A stretch of DNA of 32,766 nt from Candidatus Faecousia intestinavium (GCA_018715835.1 DVKV01000207.1:1-32766), one strand, 5' to 3'; shown: positions 1-7,925, counted from the stretch's first letter. Notes: generated by a model from the sequence alone, not told the origin. Program-made: numbers and translations.

Positions 1-63
1 GCCTTCCATCACGGCGACGCAGCTATTTGTAGTACCAAGGTCAATACCGATAATCTTGCTCAT
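1..63 (-). CDS. dnaK: Molecular chaperone DnaK (Hsp70), N-terminal fragment
   Basis: Only the first 21 codons are in the window. They read MSKIIGIDLGTTNSCVAVME, the phosphate-1 loop of the Hsp70 ATPase domain, which is near-invariant in DnaK. The ATG follows an AGGAGG ribosome binding site with good spacing. DnaK is the ATP-dependent cytoplasmic chaperone that works with GrpE and DnaJ. It is the third gene of the hrcA-grpE-dnaK order usual in Firmicutes and lies 50 bp after grpE, so it is presumably under the CIRCE-controlled promoter upstream of hrcA. The gene is cut by the window edge; nothing suggests it is broken. Confidence 0.97.
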   Translation of the reverse strand, partial: MSKIIGIDLGTTNSCVAVMEG

Positions 64-113
64 AATCTTTTCCTCCTATATCGCAATGCAAAAATATACT
101 CGATTGGGGGCGA

Positions 114-647
114 TCAGTTGGCCACCTGCACCATGGCAAAGCGGACAATCTTGTCGCCGATTTTGAATCCCTTCTGGAACACCTGGGCGATGACGTTCTC
201 CTCCAGCTCGTCGCTTTCAATGTGCATCACCGCGTTGTGCAGGTTGGGATCGAAGGGGTCTCCCACCTGTCCGAAGATTTCCACGCCCAGGCCGGTGAGG
301 ATTTTCACCAGCTCGTTCATGGTCATTTCCACGCCTTTTTTGAATGCGGCATCGGCAGTTTCCTGCTGCAATGCCCGCTCCAGGTTGTCATAAACGGGAA
401 GCATCTTCGCCACGGCGTCGGCCTTGCCGTTGCCGTAGGAGGCTTCCTTCTCCTTGACGGTCCGCTTGCGGAAGTTGTCAAACTCCGCCGCCACCCGCAG
501 GTGGGCGTCCCGTTCGGCGTTGTATTTTTCCTCCCAGGGGTTGACTTCCGGGGTCTGGGCGGTTTCCTCGGTTTCCGGGGTTTCCGCCGGATCCTGGGTC
601 TGCTCCTGGATTTCTTCCGTCAGTTCGGTTTTTTCTTTATTTTCCAC
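114..647 (-). CDS. grpE: GrpE nucleotide exchange factor
   Basis: GrpE releases ADP from DnaK. The 177 aa length is typical. Residues 1-40 are acidic and low-complexity (many E, T, P), the usual disordered N terminus. A long helix follows (EKYNAERDAHLRVAAEFDNFRKR), with the conserved AEFDNFRKRT motif that starts the dimer helix. The C-terminal beta domain includes GDPFDPNLHNAV and the closing GFKIGDKIVRFAMVQV. The start is GTG, with AGGAGG nine bases upstream. It sits between hrcA and dnaK in the heat-shock operon, and identity is secure from motif and context. Confidence 0.97.
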   Translation of the reverse strand: MENKEKTELTEEIQEQTQDPAETPETEETAQTPEVNPWEEKYNAERDAHLRVAAEFDNFRKRTVKEKEASYGNGKADAVAKMLPVYDNLERALQQETADAAFKKGVEMTMNELVKILTGLGVEIFGQVGDPFDPNLHNAVMHIESDELEENVIAQVFQKGFKIGDKIVRFAMVQVAN

Positions 648-689
648 GTAATCGTGCCTCCTGTCATGGTTGGGTGTGGGCGGGTTCTG

Positions 690-1754
690 CTACTTCTGGT
701 GCCGCTCGCCTTCGGGCAGCTGGGGCGTTTCCGGTTTGGTAAACATTTTGGAAAGGCTTTCAGCGAAGTAACTCAGCCGGGCGGTCACCTTGGCGTAATC
801 CATTCGGGTGGGTCCTACCACACCGATGACACCCTGCATACCCTCGCCGATGTCAAATTTGGTCATCACCACAGAGGAGTCCTTCAGTTCGTCCGCCACG
901 TTTTCCGGTCCCACAATGACCTTGGTACCGTTGGCGCCCCGCATCACCGCCGGCAGATTTGCCAGCGCGTCCTCGTCCATGGATTCCAGCACCCGCTGGG
1001 CTTTATCCACATCCCGGTATTCCGGCAGTCCCAGCAGCCGGGACTGGCCCGCCACCGCCACATTGGTGGCGCCCTGATTCTTCAGGGTTTCCTGAACGAA
1101 ATCCAGAATCACCGGTACCAGACTGGCGGCGTTCCCTGCGGAACGCATCACTTTTTCCATCAGCTCACCGGTGAGCCCCTCCAGGGGAACCTCGGTCATG
1201 GTGGCATTGAGCAGGGCGCTGAGCAGTTTCAGGTCCGCCTCCGCCAGATTCACCGGCAGCTTGATCAGCTTGTTCACCACCTGATCCCCCGGAAGCATCA
1301 GAACCAAAATGATGTTCCCCGGCCCGGCCTGAACCAGCTCGAAGTGCTGAATGCTGGTGATGGCGGAGCGGGCGGCGGCGGTAATCGCCGGCAGGTTGGT
1401 GGCCTGGGACACCAGCTTGGCGACCTTTTCCACCATCTTATCCACCCGCTGCATCTTTTCCTCGATGGCGGTGTTGATGGAGCGGGTCTCATCGATGCTC
1501 AGCCGGTAGTCCATCATCAGCTCATCCACATACAGCCGGTATCCGGCAGCGGAGGGAATCCGCCCGGCGCTGGTGTGGGGCTGTTCCAGATATCCCATGG
1601 CAGTCAGCTCTGCCATTTCGTTGCGAATGGTTGCGGAGGAGTACTTCATGTCCGGCAGCTCGGTGATGGCTTTGGAGCCCACCGGCTCAGCGGTTCGGAT
1701 GTACAGATCCACAACGGAGCGCAGGACTTTCTTTTTCCGTTCGCTCAGTTCCAT
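690..1754 (-). CDS. hrcA: Heat-inducible transcription repressor HrcA
   Basis: HrcA represses the heat-shock operons by binding the CIRCE inverted repeat, with GroEL helping it to fold. The 354 aa length is typical. The N-terminal winged helix spans about residues 1-75 (LSERKKKVLRSVVDLYI, EPVGSKAI, SSATIRNEMAELTAMGYLEQPHTSAGRIPS). The SSATIRNEMA recognition helix and PHTSAGRIP wing are diagnostic. The GAF-like and dimerisation regions follow and end with IGVVGPTRMDYAKV. The ATG is preceded by AAGGAGGAAG. It is first in the operon, and a perfect CIRCE sits between its promoter and its start, so it is autoregulated. Confidence 0.98.
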   Translation of the reverse strand: MELSERKKKVLRSVVDLYIRTAEPVGSKAITELPDMKYSSATIRNEMAELTAMGYLEQPHTSAGRIPSAAGYRLYVDELMMDYRLSIDETRSINTAIEEKMQRVDKMVEKVAKLVSQATNLPAITAAARSAITSIQHFELVQAGPGNIILVLMLPGDQVVNKLIKLPVNLAEADLKLLSALLNATMTEVPLEGLTGELMEKVMRSAGNAASLVPVILDFVQETLKNQGATNVAVAGQSRLLGLPEYRDVDKAQRVLESMDEDALANLPAVMRGANGTKVIVGPENVADELKDSSVVMTKFDIGEGMQGVIGVVGPTRMDYAKVTARLSYFAESLSKMFTKPETPQLPEGERHQK

Positions 1755-1775
1755 GAGCCTTCCTCCTTTTTCGTT

Positions 1776-1802
1776 TTAGCACTCCATATCTCTGAGTGCT
1801 AA
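1776..1802 (-). promoter_or_regulatory. CIRCE operator (HrcA binding site)
   Basis: TTAGCACTC, nine bases, then GAGTGCTAA: a perfect match to the CIRCE consensus. It lies just downstream of the -10 box of the hrcA promoter, at about the transcription start, the standard position for blocking initiation. Confidence 0.98.
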
Positions 1803-1806
1803 GCAC

Positions 1807-1835
1807 ACTATAGCAGAGAGTGCTAAAAAAGTCAA
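1807..1835 (-). promoter_or_regulatory. Sigma-A promoter of hrcA-grpE-dnaK
   Basis: Minus strand: -35 TTGACT (1830-1835), 17 bp spacer, -10 TATAGT (1807-1812). The spacer contains TTAGCACTC (1818-1826), an exact CIRCE half-site, so HrcA may contact more than the full palindrome. Confidence 0.9.
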
Positions 1836-1883
1836 TGGGTGCTTTTTGAATTATTTTTGAACTTTTTCCAGAAAATATACGAA

Positions 1884-1917
1884 CAGCATCGGATGCCTCT
1901 GCCGGCCTCCGATGCTG
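1884..1917 (-). terminator. Stem-loop after rqcH
   Basis: The arms CAGCATCGGA and TCCGATGCTG pair perfectly over 10 bp, with a few more pairs possible inside the loop. The stem starts about 10 bases past the rqcH stop. The tail on the minus strand is T-rich but interrupted, so this is a moderate intrinsic terminator. Confidence 0.65.
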
Positions 1918-1926
1918 CGTTGGGGA

Positions 1927-3678
1927 TTATTCGGTTTTGGTGGGCTCGGCGTTCAGGGCGTCCACCACAATGTCTGCGTAGGGGTTGGCAATCACCGTCT
2001 TGTAGGTGTGGTAGATCACCATGCCGGGCTTGCCGTTGGGGATTTTCTTCACCTGCTTCACCGAGGTGACATCCACCGGCACGTTCCGGCCTCCGGTGGT
2101 CTCGGCGTAATAGGCCGCCAGCTGGGCCGCCTGGGTAATGGTGTTGTCCGGCGGGGTGGTTCCGCCGCAGGAGATGATCACATGGCTGCCGTGTACCTTG
2201 GATGCGTGGCACCAGATATCGTCCTTCCGGGCAAGCTTGAAGGTCAGCTCCTCATTCTGCCGGTTGTTCCGGCCCACATAGATGGGGTAGCCATCGGTGG
2301 AAACAAAACGCATGGGGGCCAGCTTGCCCTGCTTCACCCGTTTCTTCCCGCCGTCCTGGCGCAGGTATCCCCCGTCGGACAGCTCCCGGCGGATTTCCTC
2401 CAGCTCCGCCTCGTTCTGGGCCCGGTTCAGCTCCTCCAGCACGCTTTTCAGGTATTCCAGTTCCGTCTGCCCCAAGGAGATCTGGTGGGTCAGCTCCTTC
2501 TCGGCGTTTTTCATCCGGGTGTAGTCCTTATAAAACTTGGCTGCATTCTGCTGGGGGGAGAGGATGGGAGACAAGGGGATGTCCACCATCTTCATTTCCT
2601 CGTCGTAAAAGTCCTCGCAGGAGATCACCGTCTGGCCCTTCACCACCCGGTGGAGGTTCGCCGTGAGAATGTCTCCCAGCTGCCGCAGCCGCTCCCGGTC
2701 ATAGGTGGCCTGCAGTTCCTTTTCCTGAATGGCCAGCTTCCGGGTCAGCCGGGTGCACAGATTCTGCACCGTTTTCCGGACGGACTGGCTTTTCTGCCGC
2801 ATGGCGTCCTTCCGGTCCCGGAGGGTATAGTAGCCGTCCAGCAAGGCCCCGAAGGATTCCGCTTTCTGGCAGCCTCCGTACTGCCGGATGGGGCAGAAGG
2901 CAAACTGCTTGGGAGTGCCGTCCGGGGCGGCATAGTAGTAGGGCCTGGGGTGCACTCCATACTCCCGGAAAAAGTCCGCCAGCTTCCGGGCGGTATCCTC
3001 CCGGTCCAGAGCAGAAACCCGGGCATCGATGTCACCGGCGGCGAACAGCGCCGCCTCCCGGCACACCAGGGGGGACAATCCTCCCAGGGTGTCCATCAGC
3101 CGGTCCGCCAGCACATCCGCCCCGGGCCGGTCCAGAATGGCGGCAAAGTCCGGGCTTTCCAGCGGATTTTCTTTGGTCACCGGTTCCGGCGGGATGTATT
3201 TCAGCCCCGGCAGGGCGGGCCGCCGGGTTGTTTCATCCAGGCCAATCCGGCGCAGGCAGTCCAGAATCCGCCCATCGGGAGCCAGCAGATACAGGTTGCA
3301 GGTCCGGCCCATCAGTTCCGCCGCCAGCTGCTTCTGTACGGCGTCCCCCATTTCGTCGGTGCAGTCAAAGGTGAAAAACGCCGCCCGCTCCATGGGAAGC
3401 TGGGTGATTTCCGTGAGCCTGGCCCCCAGAAGGTGCTTTCGCAGCAGCATGCAGAACATGGGCGGCTCCGCCGGATTCTCCGGAGAGGCGGACGTGAGGT
3501 GGAGCCTGGGAGCAGTGGGATTCACCGCAAAAAGCAGCTTTTCCCGGCTGTCCCGGCTGCGCAGATGCAGAATCAGGGTGTCCCGGCTGGGCTGGTGGAT
3601 TTTGTCCACCCTGGCCCCCAGGCACCGCTCCCGAACCTCCGCCAGTACGGCGGACAAAAAGACAGCGTCAAATGCCAT
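1927..3678 (-). CDS. rqcH: RqcH / NFACT-family ribosome quality control protein
   Basis: RqcH (Rqc2 homologue, formerly called FbpA or YloA) binds the obstructed 50S subunit and recruits tRNA-Ala to add C-terminal alanine tails that mark stalled peptides for degradation. The 583 aa length fits. The start MAFDAVFLSAVLAEVRE and the fibronectin-binding-A region (NFACT-N) cover about residues 1-430, including coiled coils near 280-420. The C-terminal NFACT-R (DUF814) domain has the typical stretch YVGRNNRQNEELTFKLARKDDIWCHASKVHGSHVII. The ATG has an AGGAGGGGG site. It overlaps the 3' end of mrnC by 11 bp, so the two are probably cotranscribed. Binding fibronectin at the surface is the older interpretation of this family. 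Confidence 0.93.
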   Translation of the reverse strand: MAFDAVFLSAVLAEVRERCLGARVDKIHQPSRDTLILHLRSRDSREKLLFAVNPTAPRLHLTSASPENPAEPPMFCMLLRKHLLGARLTEITQLPMERAAFFTFDCTDEMGDAVQKQLAAELMGRTCNLYLLAPDGRILDCLRRIGLDETTRRPALPGLKYIPPEPVTKENPLESPDFAAILDRPGADVLADRLMDTLGGLSPLVCREAALFAAGDIDARVSALDREDTARKLADFFREYGVHPRPYYYAAPDGTPKQFAFCPIRQYGGCQKAESFGALLDGYYTLRDRKDAMRQKSQSVRKTVQNLCTRLTRKLAIQEKELQATYDRERLRQLGDILTANLHRVVKGQTVISCEDFYDEEMKMVDIPLSPILSPQQNAAKFYKDYTRMKNAEKELTHQISLGQTELEYLKSVLEELNRAQNEAELEEIRRELSDGGYLRQDGGKKRVKQGKLAPMRFVSTDGYPIYVGRNNRQNEELTFKLARKDDIWCHASKVHGSHVIISCGGTTPPDNTITQAAQLAAYYAETTGGRNVPVDVTSVKQVKKIPNGKPGMVIYHTYKTVIANPYADIVVDALNAEPTKTE

Positions 3679-4099
3679 GTTCCCCCTCCTGTTTCTCCGC
3701 CTCCTCCATCACGGCCCGGAACAGCTGGTTGATCCGTTTTGTCTGTCCCCCCAGATACAGGGCACCGAACAAAGCCTCCAGGCCGGTGGCCTTGGCGTAC
3801 TGGGCGGGGGTGGCGGATTTGGGCACCGCGTGAACGTGAGCGTTCTTGCCCCGGCGGTAGTAAGCCAGTTCCTCCTCCGTCAGCAAAGGCAGCAGCTTGT
3901 CCACAAATTTCGCCTGAGCCGTGGCATTCACCATGGCAATGGTGTCCCGGTGGAGCCGGTCCACGGTTTTCTCCCCCTGGGCGCACAGGTACGCCCGGCA
4001 GAGGATTTCAAACACACAGTCCCCCATATGAGCAAGGCCCAGATTGGAGATGGCATCGATCTCCTGCCGGGACAGATTCATTTCAAAATAGTTTTCCAT
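3668..4099 (-). CDS. mrnC: Mini-ribonuclease III
   Basis: Mini-III is an RNase III catalytic domain without the dsRNA-binding domain; in Bacillus it matures 23S rRNA ends. The 143 aa product has the RNase III signature in LGLAHMGDCVFEILCRAYL and the acidic run LTEEELAYYRRGKNAH, followed by the ATGLEALFGALYLGGQ motif, which is very characteristic. The ORF track shows it merged into a 452-codon frame. The real start is the ATG at 4099, preceded by GGGGGAAATT and lying inside the 3' end of the Gx transporter gene (22 bp overlap), which suggests translational coupling. Confidence 0.95.
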   Translation of the reverse strand: MENYFEMNLSRQEIDAISNLGLAHMGDCVFEILCRAYLCAQGEKTVDRLHRDTIAMVNATAQAKFVDKLLPLLTEEELAYYRRGKNAHVHAVPKSATPAQYAKATGLEALFGALYLGGQTKRINQLFRAVMEEAEKQEGEHGI

Positions 4100-4581
4100 A
4101 ATTTCCCCCGATTGACCAGGAATTGGGCGCACAGCCCGGTAAAAATACCGCTGACAATACTGGCGGCGATGAGCACCGGCAGGTATACCACCAGCGCGGG
4201 TGTTCCGGTGATGAAAATGGCCATGGCCATCTGCCCGATGGAGTGGGCAATGGCCCCCAGGGCTCCCGCCACCCACAGCTGCTTTTTCGTCAGAATTTTC
4301 TTCACCAGCACCGTCACCAAGATAGCGCACAGCCCGCCGGCGGCGGAATAAAAAATCGTACCGAACCCGGCAAAAATCGCGCCCAGGAAAATCCGGACGA
4401 ACAGCACACAGGCTCCCTCCCGGCTGCCCAGGGCGAACACGGTGAACACCGTGACGATGTTGGCAAGTCCCAGCTTCAGGCCCGGCACCGGCACCAGCGG
4501 CGGAATCTGGGCTTCCACCAGGAAAATGGTCAGCGCGATGGCGGTCAGCAGGCCCAGCAGGGTGAGCTTTCTGGTTTTCAC
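4078..4581 (-). CDS. Gx transporter family membrane protein (Hpre_diP_synt_I)
   Basis: This 167 aa hydrophobic protein has about five membrane segments. It belongs to the family (Pfam Hpre_diP_synt_I) often mislabelled as heptaprenyl diphosphate synthase component I and now called Gx transporter. Motifs seen are the start TLLGLLTAIALTIFLVEAQIP and the glycine-rich GLKLGLANIVTVF and RIFLGAIFAGFGTIFYSAAGG. The family resembles ECF-type substrate-binding membrane components, but its substrate is unproven. The start is GTG at 4581 with GGAGG eight bases upstream; the nearby ATG is out of frame and stops at once. It is first in the operon with mrnC and rqcH. Confidence 0.85.
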   Translation of the reverse strand: MKTRKLTLLGLLTAIALTIFLVEAQIPPLVPVPGLKLGLANIVTVFTVFALGSREGACVLFVRIFLGAIFAGFGTIFYSAAGGLCAILVTVLVKKILTKKQLWVAGALGAIAHSIGQMAMAIFITGTPALVVYLPVLIAASIVSGIFTGLCAQFLVNRGKLWKTILK

Positions 4582-4605
4582 GGCATTCCCTCCTTTTCAC
4601 GCTAT

Positions 4606-4634
4606 ACCATATCAGATTTTTCCCCGGTTGTAAA
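4606..4634 (-). promoter_or_regulatory. Promoter of the Gx transporter-mrnC-rqcH operon
   Basis: Minus strand: -35 TTTACA (4629-4634), 17 bp spacer, -10 TATGGT (4606-4611). It lies just upstream of the GTG start. A second -10-like TATAGC overlaps it. Confidence 0.6.
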
Positions 4635-4693
4635 GAAAGTTCCCCTCCCGAACCCGCTGGAAAGCTTTTCTGGTATATTCTATTTTTTAGTAC

Positions 4694-4722
4694 TTGACAA
4701 TACACAGTAGTTGGTATAGGAT
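4694..4722 (+). promoter_or_regulatory. Promoter of the PadR operon
   Basis: A perfect -35 TTGACA (4694-4699) is followed by TATAGG (15 bp spacer) or TAGGAT (4717-4722, 17 bp spacer). The sequence TACT-N11-AGTA around the -35 is a weak inverted repeat that could be the PadR operator; that is an inference. Confidence 0.65.
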
Positions 4723-4738
4723 AGGAGCAGAAGGAGGG

Positions 4739-5062
4739 ATGCTGGTGAACGCCCAGTTCAAAAAAGGCGTGTTGGAGCTGATTGTGCTGGAATCCGTCCG
4801 GAAACGGGATATGTACGGCTACGAGCTGGTGGCGGAAGTGTCCAAGGTGGTGGATGTGAACGAAGGAACCATCTATCCCCTGCTGAAGCGGCTGACCAAC
4901 GAACATTATTTTGAAACCTATCTCCGGGAATCCACGGAAGGCCCGCCCCGAAAATACTATCACCTTACCGCCGCCGGAGTCCTGTACCGGGACCAGCTGG
5001 AAAAGGAATGGCTCCAATTTTCCCAACAGGTGAATGATTTTTTACAAGAGCATGGCGTCTGA
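4739..5062 (+). CDS. PadR family transcriptional regulator
   Basis: This 107 aa winged-helix repressor has the PadR signature: FKKGVLELIVLESV, MYGYEL (helix 2), the recognition segment EGTIYPLLKRLTNEHYFETYL, and the wing GPPRKYYHLTAAG. A C-terminal helix provides dimerisation. The ORF track begins 15 codons upstream inside the promoter. The ATG at 4739 is preferred because GAAGGAGGG lies directly before it and TTGACA lies upstream of it. It precedes a DUF1700 membrane protein, an arrangement very common in Firmicutes where PadR controls cell-envelope membrane genes. The effector is unknown, and autoregulation is likely for the family. Confidence 0.93.
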   Translation: MLVNAQFKKGVLELIVLESVRKRDMYGYELVAEVSKVVDVNEGTIYPLLKRLTNEHYFETYLRESTEGPPRKYYHLTAAGVLYRDQLEKEWLQFSQQVNDFLQEHGV

Positions 5063-5083
5063 CCCACAGGAAGGAGTATGTCT

Positions 5084-5833
5084 ATGAGCAAAGAGGAATT
5101 TTTGAAACAGCTGCAGGAGCGCATCCGGATTCTGCAGCCGTCGGAACAGCAGGATATCCTGGACGAATACGCCCAGCACATCCAGATGCGGATGGAAGGG
5201 GGACTGTCCGAGGAGGAAGCCATCCGGGACTTTGGCTCCCTGGATGATCTGGTGGCCCAGATTCTGGAAGCCTACCACATCAGCCCCGACTGGCAGGACC
5301 GGATCAAGGCCCCCAGTCCTACGGTAAAGGAGGCAATGGCCGCGGGTGTCGGATGGATAGAGCGGGTCCGGCAGAAAGCCCAAAGCGTCTGGGGGAACTT
5401 CCGGAGCTGGCTGTCCGGGAAATGGAACCGGATAAAAACCGCCCTGCACAGGGAAAAGCCGCCTGTCCAGCCCAAGCCGCCCAAGGAAGAATCCCACACC
5501 TTTGGAAATTGGCTGAAAAACACCAACCGGAAATTCTGGTCCCTGATGGGCGCCCTGTTTGCCTGGTGTCTCCGGACGGTGAAAGTGCTGTGCCGGTGGG
5601 CCTGGAACGCTGCTCTGCTGTGCGCTGCCGTTCCGGTCTTCTGCGCAGCGGGATTTTTCCTGATCTGCGCCGGAACCCTGACGGTGCTGCTGGTTCAGGG
5701 GTATCCGGTGGTGGGTCTGCTGCTGGGAAGTGTGGGTCTGGTTCTGTTCGGCGGCGGTGTACTGGTGTTTGCCCTCACCCTGATCTGGCGGAAACCGGCC
5801 AATGGAAACAAGGAGGTGCCCGACCATGCGTAA
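5084..5833 (+). CDS. DUF1700 (HAAS domain) membrane protein
   Basis: This 249 aa protein has an N-terminal HAAS helical domain: MSKEEFLKQLQERIRILQPSEQQDILDEYAQHIQMRMEGGLSEEEAIRDFGS. The HAAS fold is typical of proteins cotranscribed with PadR regulators and is thought to relay membrane signals. A basic linker (about 110-145) is followed by two or three membrane segments (about 170-240), such as LLVQGYPVVGLLLGSVGLVLFGGGVLVFAL. The second ATG (5084) is chosen because GGAG at 5073-5076 is only one base from the first ATG (5078) but seven from the second. It starts 21 bp after padR. The function is not established. Confidence 0.85.
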   Translation: MSKEEFLKQLQERIRILQPSEQQDILDEYAQHIQMRMEGGLSEEEAIRDFGSLDDLVAQILEAYHISPDWQDRIKAPSPTVKEAMAAGVGWIERVRQKAQSVWGNFRSWLSGKWNRIKTALHREKPPVQPKPPKEESHTFGNWLKNTNRKFWSLMGALFAWCLRTVKVLCRWAWNAALLCAAVPVFCAAGFFLICAGTLTVLLVQGYPVVGLLLGSVGLVLFGGGVLVFALTLIWRKPANGNKEVPDHA

Positions 5834-6374
5834 ACTGCGGATTACTGCGCTGATTCTGGTGTGCCTGGGGCTGCTGATTGGCGGCATCGGCATTGGGATG
5901 TGCTTTGTGGAGGCTTCCAGCTTCACCTACCGGGACACCGTCCGGCTAAACATGACCCAGACCGATACCGTATTCACTTCCATCTACCTGGACGAGGAGG
6001 AAAAACTGACAGGGTATGAAATCTATGACTCCAACTCCCAGAATATTGTCCTTTCCCCCGATGCCCAGATTCCCCAGATTCAAACGGATTCCCAGTTGGA
6101 GGAAGGCGTGGTGCAGGTGGAGGTGGCGTACCGGAGTATTCCAGGCTTCACACCATATCTCTTGACGGCCAGCCTTGTAAACAACGAAGTCCAGCGCATC
6201 CTGTATATTTCAAACGGCTTTATGCAGCCAACGGCAATTTTGTCTGTCAAAGATCAGCTTCTCTCCGACATCAAAAATCGCCGGATTGGAGAATACCAAT
6301 TTGCCGAGATCATCGGCGTGACCTTCACCGTGAACCCGGCAGACCGGGACAAAATTGAGCCCCTATTTGGATGA
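5826..6374 (+). CDS. Membrane-anchored protein of the PadR operon, unknown function
   Basis: This 182 aa product has one N-terminal membrane segment (ITALILVCLGLLIGGIGIGMCF), followed by an extracytoplasmic part starting SFTYRDTVRLNMTQ. The layout (one helix, then a beta-rich exterior) resembles short DUF4097-type partners found after DUF1700 genes, but I do not see enough repeats to assign that family. The ATG at 5826 has AGGAGG nine bases upstream; the track start eight codons earlier has none. It overlaps the previous gene by 8 bp, so it is coupled. It probably acts with the DUF1700 protein at the envelope. Confidence 0.75.
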   Translation: MRKLRITALILVCLGLLIGGIGIGMCFVEASSFTYRDTVRLNMTQTDTVFTSIYLDEEEKLTGYEIYDSNSQNIVLSPDAQIPQIQTDSQLEEGVVQVEVAYRSIPGFTPYLLTASLVNNEVQRILYISNGFMQPTAILSVKDQLLSDIKNRRIGEYQFAEIIGVTFTVNPADRDKIEPLFG

Positions 6375-6380
6375 CTAAGA

Positions 6381-6412
6381 CAATCCCCCGGACGCCAGGC
6401 ATCCGGGGGTTG
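6381..6412. terminator. Bidirectional stem-loop between convergent genes
   Basis: CAATCCCCCGGA and TCCGGGGGTTG pair over 11 bp with one bulged T and a 9-base loop. It sits seven bases past the plus-strand stop and ten before the minus-strand stop. T-tracts are weak on both sides. Confidence 0.6.
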
Positions 6413-6421
6413 TTATGTAAA

Positions 6422-7213
6422 TCAGGCTTCCTGCCGGGAAATGGCCCAGATGTTGCGGATCTGGTCTTCCAATTCCTCATAGCTCCACAGCTTCCGGGAG
6501 CGCAGACGGCTGTTGGGGTCGTTGACCTGGAATTTCCCATCCTTCACCCCGGTGAGGACGATGTAGTGGCCGGTGGTGGTGAAGTCCCCGGGACCCATGG
6601 CCAAGATCACCGGATTTCCTTCCTCCAGGGCATTGGTGATCTTTTTCTTCACCAGGGGAAGTTCCGTGGCCGTCAGCCCCAGCTGGGCGGCCCCCTCGCT
6701 GATTAAGGTCCAGGAAGAGCCGGAGCCGCTGGAATAGTAGCCGCTGCGCTGAGCGAATTTGGCGATCTGGTCCGGGGACATATTGCTGTCCCCCGTCAGG
6801 TAGTAGCCCACCATAGCCAGGCAGGTGGGACCGCAGCCGGTAATGGCGATGCAGCTGCTGCCATAGTCCTGGTATCCCCACATGGGGTCCCACTGCAAAA
6901 ACAAGGGCACCCCCTGGCTGTCCTGGTAGGCGGACAAATCCACTTTCACTTCCTCCCGGAAGGGATAGTTCAGCACAAAGTCCCGGGTCTCCGGGTTGCT
7001 TTCATACAAATCAATAATGGATTGGGGATACTCGCCGTAGGAAATTCCCTTTTCCTCGGCAAAGGCTTTTACTTCTTTTTCAGCGGCACTTCGGTTCGTC
7101 CAGGAGAAGGACACATCCCGATAGAAATTGTAGATTGGTTTGGCCCCCAGAAGACCGGCCAGCAATACCGCCGTCAGGACAAACAGGGCCACAAGCCCCT
7201 TTCTGTTTCTCAT
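6422..7213 (-). CDS. C39-like papain-fold peptidase, membrane-anchored
   Basis: This 263 aa protein has an N-terminal membrane anchor (GLVALFVLTAVLLAGLLGA), a linker, and a Peptidase_C39_2 domain at about residues 100-255. The Cys region reads SSCIAITGCGPTCLAMVGYYL (C127 in GCGPT as nucleophile), His is in TTGHYIVL (H216), and the third residue is in NDPNS (D232). All three catalytic positions are present. The domain faces outside and probably cleaves or amidates peptides or cell-wall material; the substrate is unknown. It is not fused to an ABC transporter, so it is not a bacteriocin exporter. The ATG at 7213 is chosen for its AAGGAGGG site; the upstream 32 codons of the track lie over the promoter. 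Confidence 0.85.
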   Translation of the reverse strand: MRNRKGLVALFVLTAVLLAGLLGAKPIYNFYRDVSFSWTNRSAAEKEVKAFAEEKGISYGEYPQSIIDLYESNPETRDFVLNYPFREEVKVDLSAYQDSQGVPLFLQWDPMWGYQDYGSSCIAITGCGPTCLAMVGYYLTGDSNMSPDQIAKFAQRSGYYSSGSGSSWTLISEGAAQLGLTATELPLVKKKITNALEEGNPVILAMGPGDFTTTGHYIVLTGVKDGKFQVNDPNSRLRSRKLWSYEELEDQIRNIWAISRQEA

Positions 7214-7328
7214 TTGTCTTACCCTCCTTTTGGATGGGCCTATGATACCACAGCCGGTATTAGGAAGTCTTTTCGGCTGGATTAAGATTTTCTTATTTTT
7301 CCAGGCCATCTTTCTTTGCCTGTGAAAA

Positions 7329-7354
7329 GGAGGGTTCTCTGCCGAGAGCCCTCC
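7329..7354 (-). terminator. Intrinsic terminator of the lipoprotein gene
   Basis: On the minus strand, GGAGGGCTCTC and GAGAACCCTCC form an 11 bp stem with one G-U pair and a GGCA loop, followed by TTTT. It is about 40 bases past the stop of the lipoprotein gene. Confidence 0.75.
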
Positions 7355-7396
7355 CTGGTTATGGAATTGCTTGTCATCCGGAAACCATCCCGGCCG

Positions 7397-7831
7397 TTAC
7401 CAGGAAATCATCGCCAGCGTCCGTCCTTCGGCATCCAGATATACCACATCCTGAACCTGGTGTTCTCCCATCATGGAGAAGGCCACCATCCACACATCCG
7501 CATCCGGGTCATAGAATACCGCCGTCATATCGTGGTCACGGGGGTATTCCAACTCGGCGCGCTCCGCCGCTTCCACCGTGGTGTTGATCTCGCAGGAGAT
7601 GATGTTGTGAAAGCCCTCCTGTCTGAACCGGATATCTCCAGCAAATTCCACATCCTCAGACAGATAAAGTTCCATGTCCTCTTCATAGGAAAATCTCGGT
7701 GCATCTTCTTTGCTCACTTCCAGCAGCACAAAGGATTCCTCCGTACTTGCCGCCTGCTCTTCCACCTGGGTGGCACACCCGGCAAGCAGCAGAATCACTC
7801 CAATCAGCAGCCATGCCATTGTTTTTCGCAT
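7397..7831 (-). CDS. Small lipoprotein, unknown function
   Basis: This 144 aa protein has a lipoprotein signal peptide: MRKTMAWLLIGVILLLAGC, with lipobox LLAG-C, so it is exported and anchored by lipidated Cys19. The mature part is acidic (EEQAASTEESFVLLEVSKEDAPRF) and ends with a short domain (HDMTAVFYDPDADVWMVAFSMMGEHQVQDVVYLDAEGRTLAM) that resembles small DUF-type domains of secreted Firmicutes proteins. I do not recognise the family. The ATG at 7831 follows GGAGGTGA; the track's 24 extra N-terminal codons have no such site. It is a single gene with its own terminator. Confidence 0.75.
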   Translation of the reverse strand: MRKTMAWLLIGVILLLAGCATQVEEQAASTEESFVLLEVSKEDAPRFSYEEDMELYLSEDVEFAGDIRFRQEGFHNIISCEINTTVEAAERAELEYPRDHDMTAVFYDPDADVWMVAFSMMGEHQVQDVVYLDAEGRTLAMISW

Positions 7832-7925
7832 ACGGTTCACCTCCATTCCAATTTCCCATGTCTTCAGAAATATTGTAACAGATGTCCCCGTAAAAAGCAA
7901 CAATTTACCCCAGAAAGCTCCTGGT

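Noticed and set aside
222-1802. Plus-strand 526-codon ORF over grpE and hrcA
   Set aside because: It is antisense to two secure genes, is His/Gly-rich without domain patterns, and follows from GC-rich third codon positions.
1912-3732. Plus-strand 606-codon ORF
   Set aside because: It is the antisense shadow of rqcH; the minus frame has clear NFACT motifs and a ribosome site.
3668-5026. Single 452 aa minus-strand protein
   Set aside because: Only its last 143 codons (Mini-III) are real; the rest is frame-shifted through the Gx transporter and antisense to padR.
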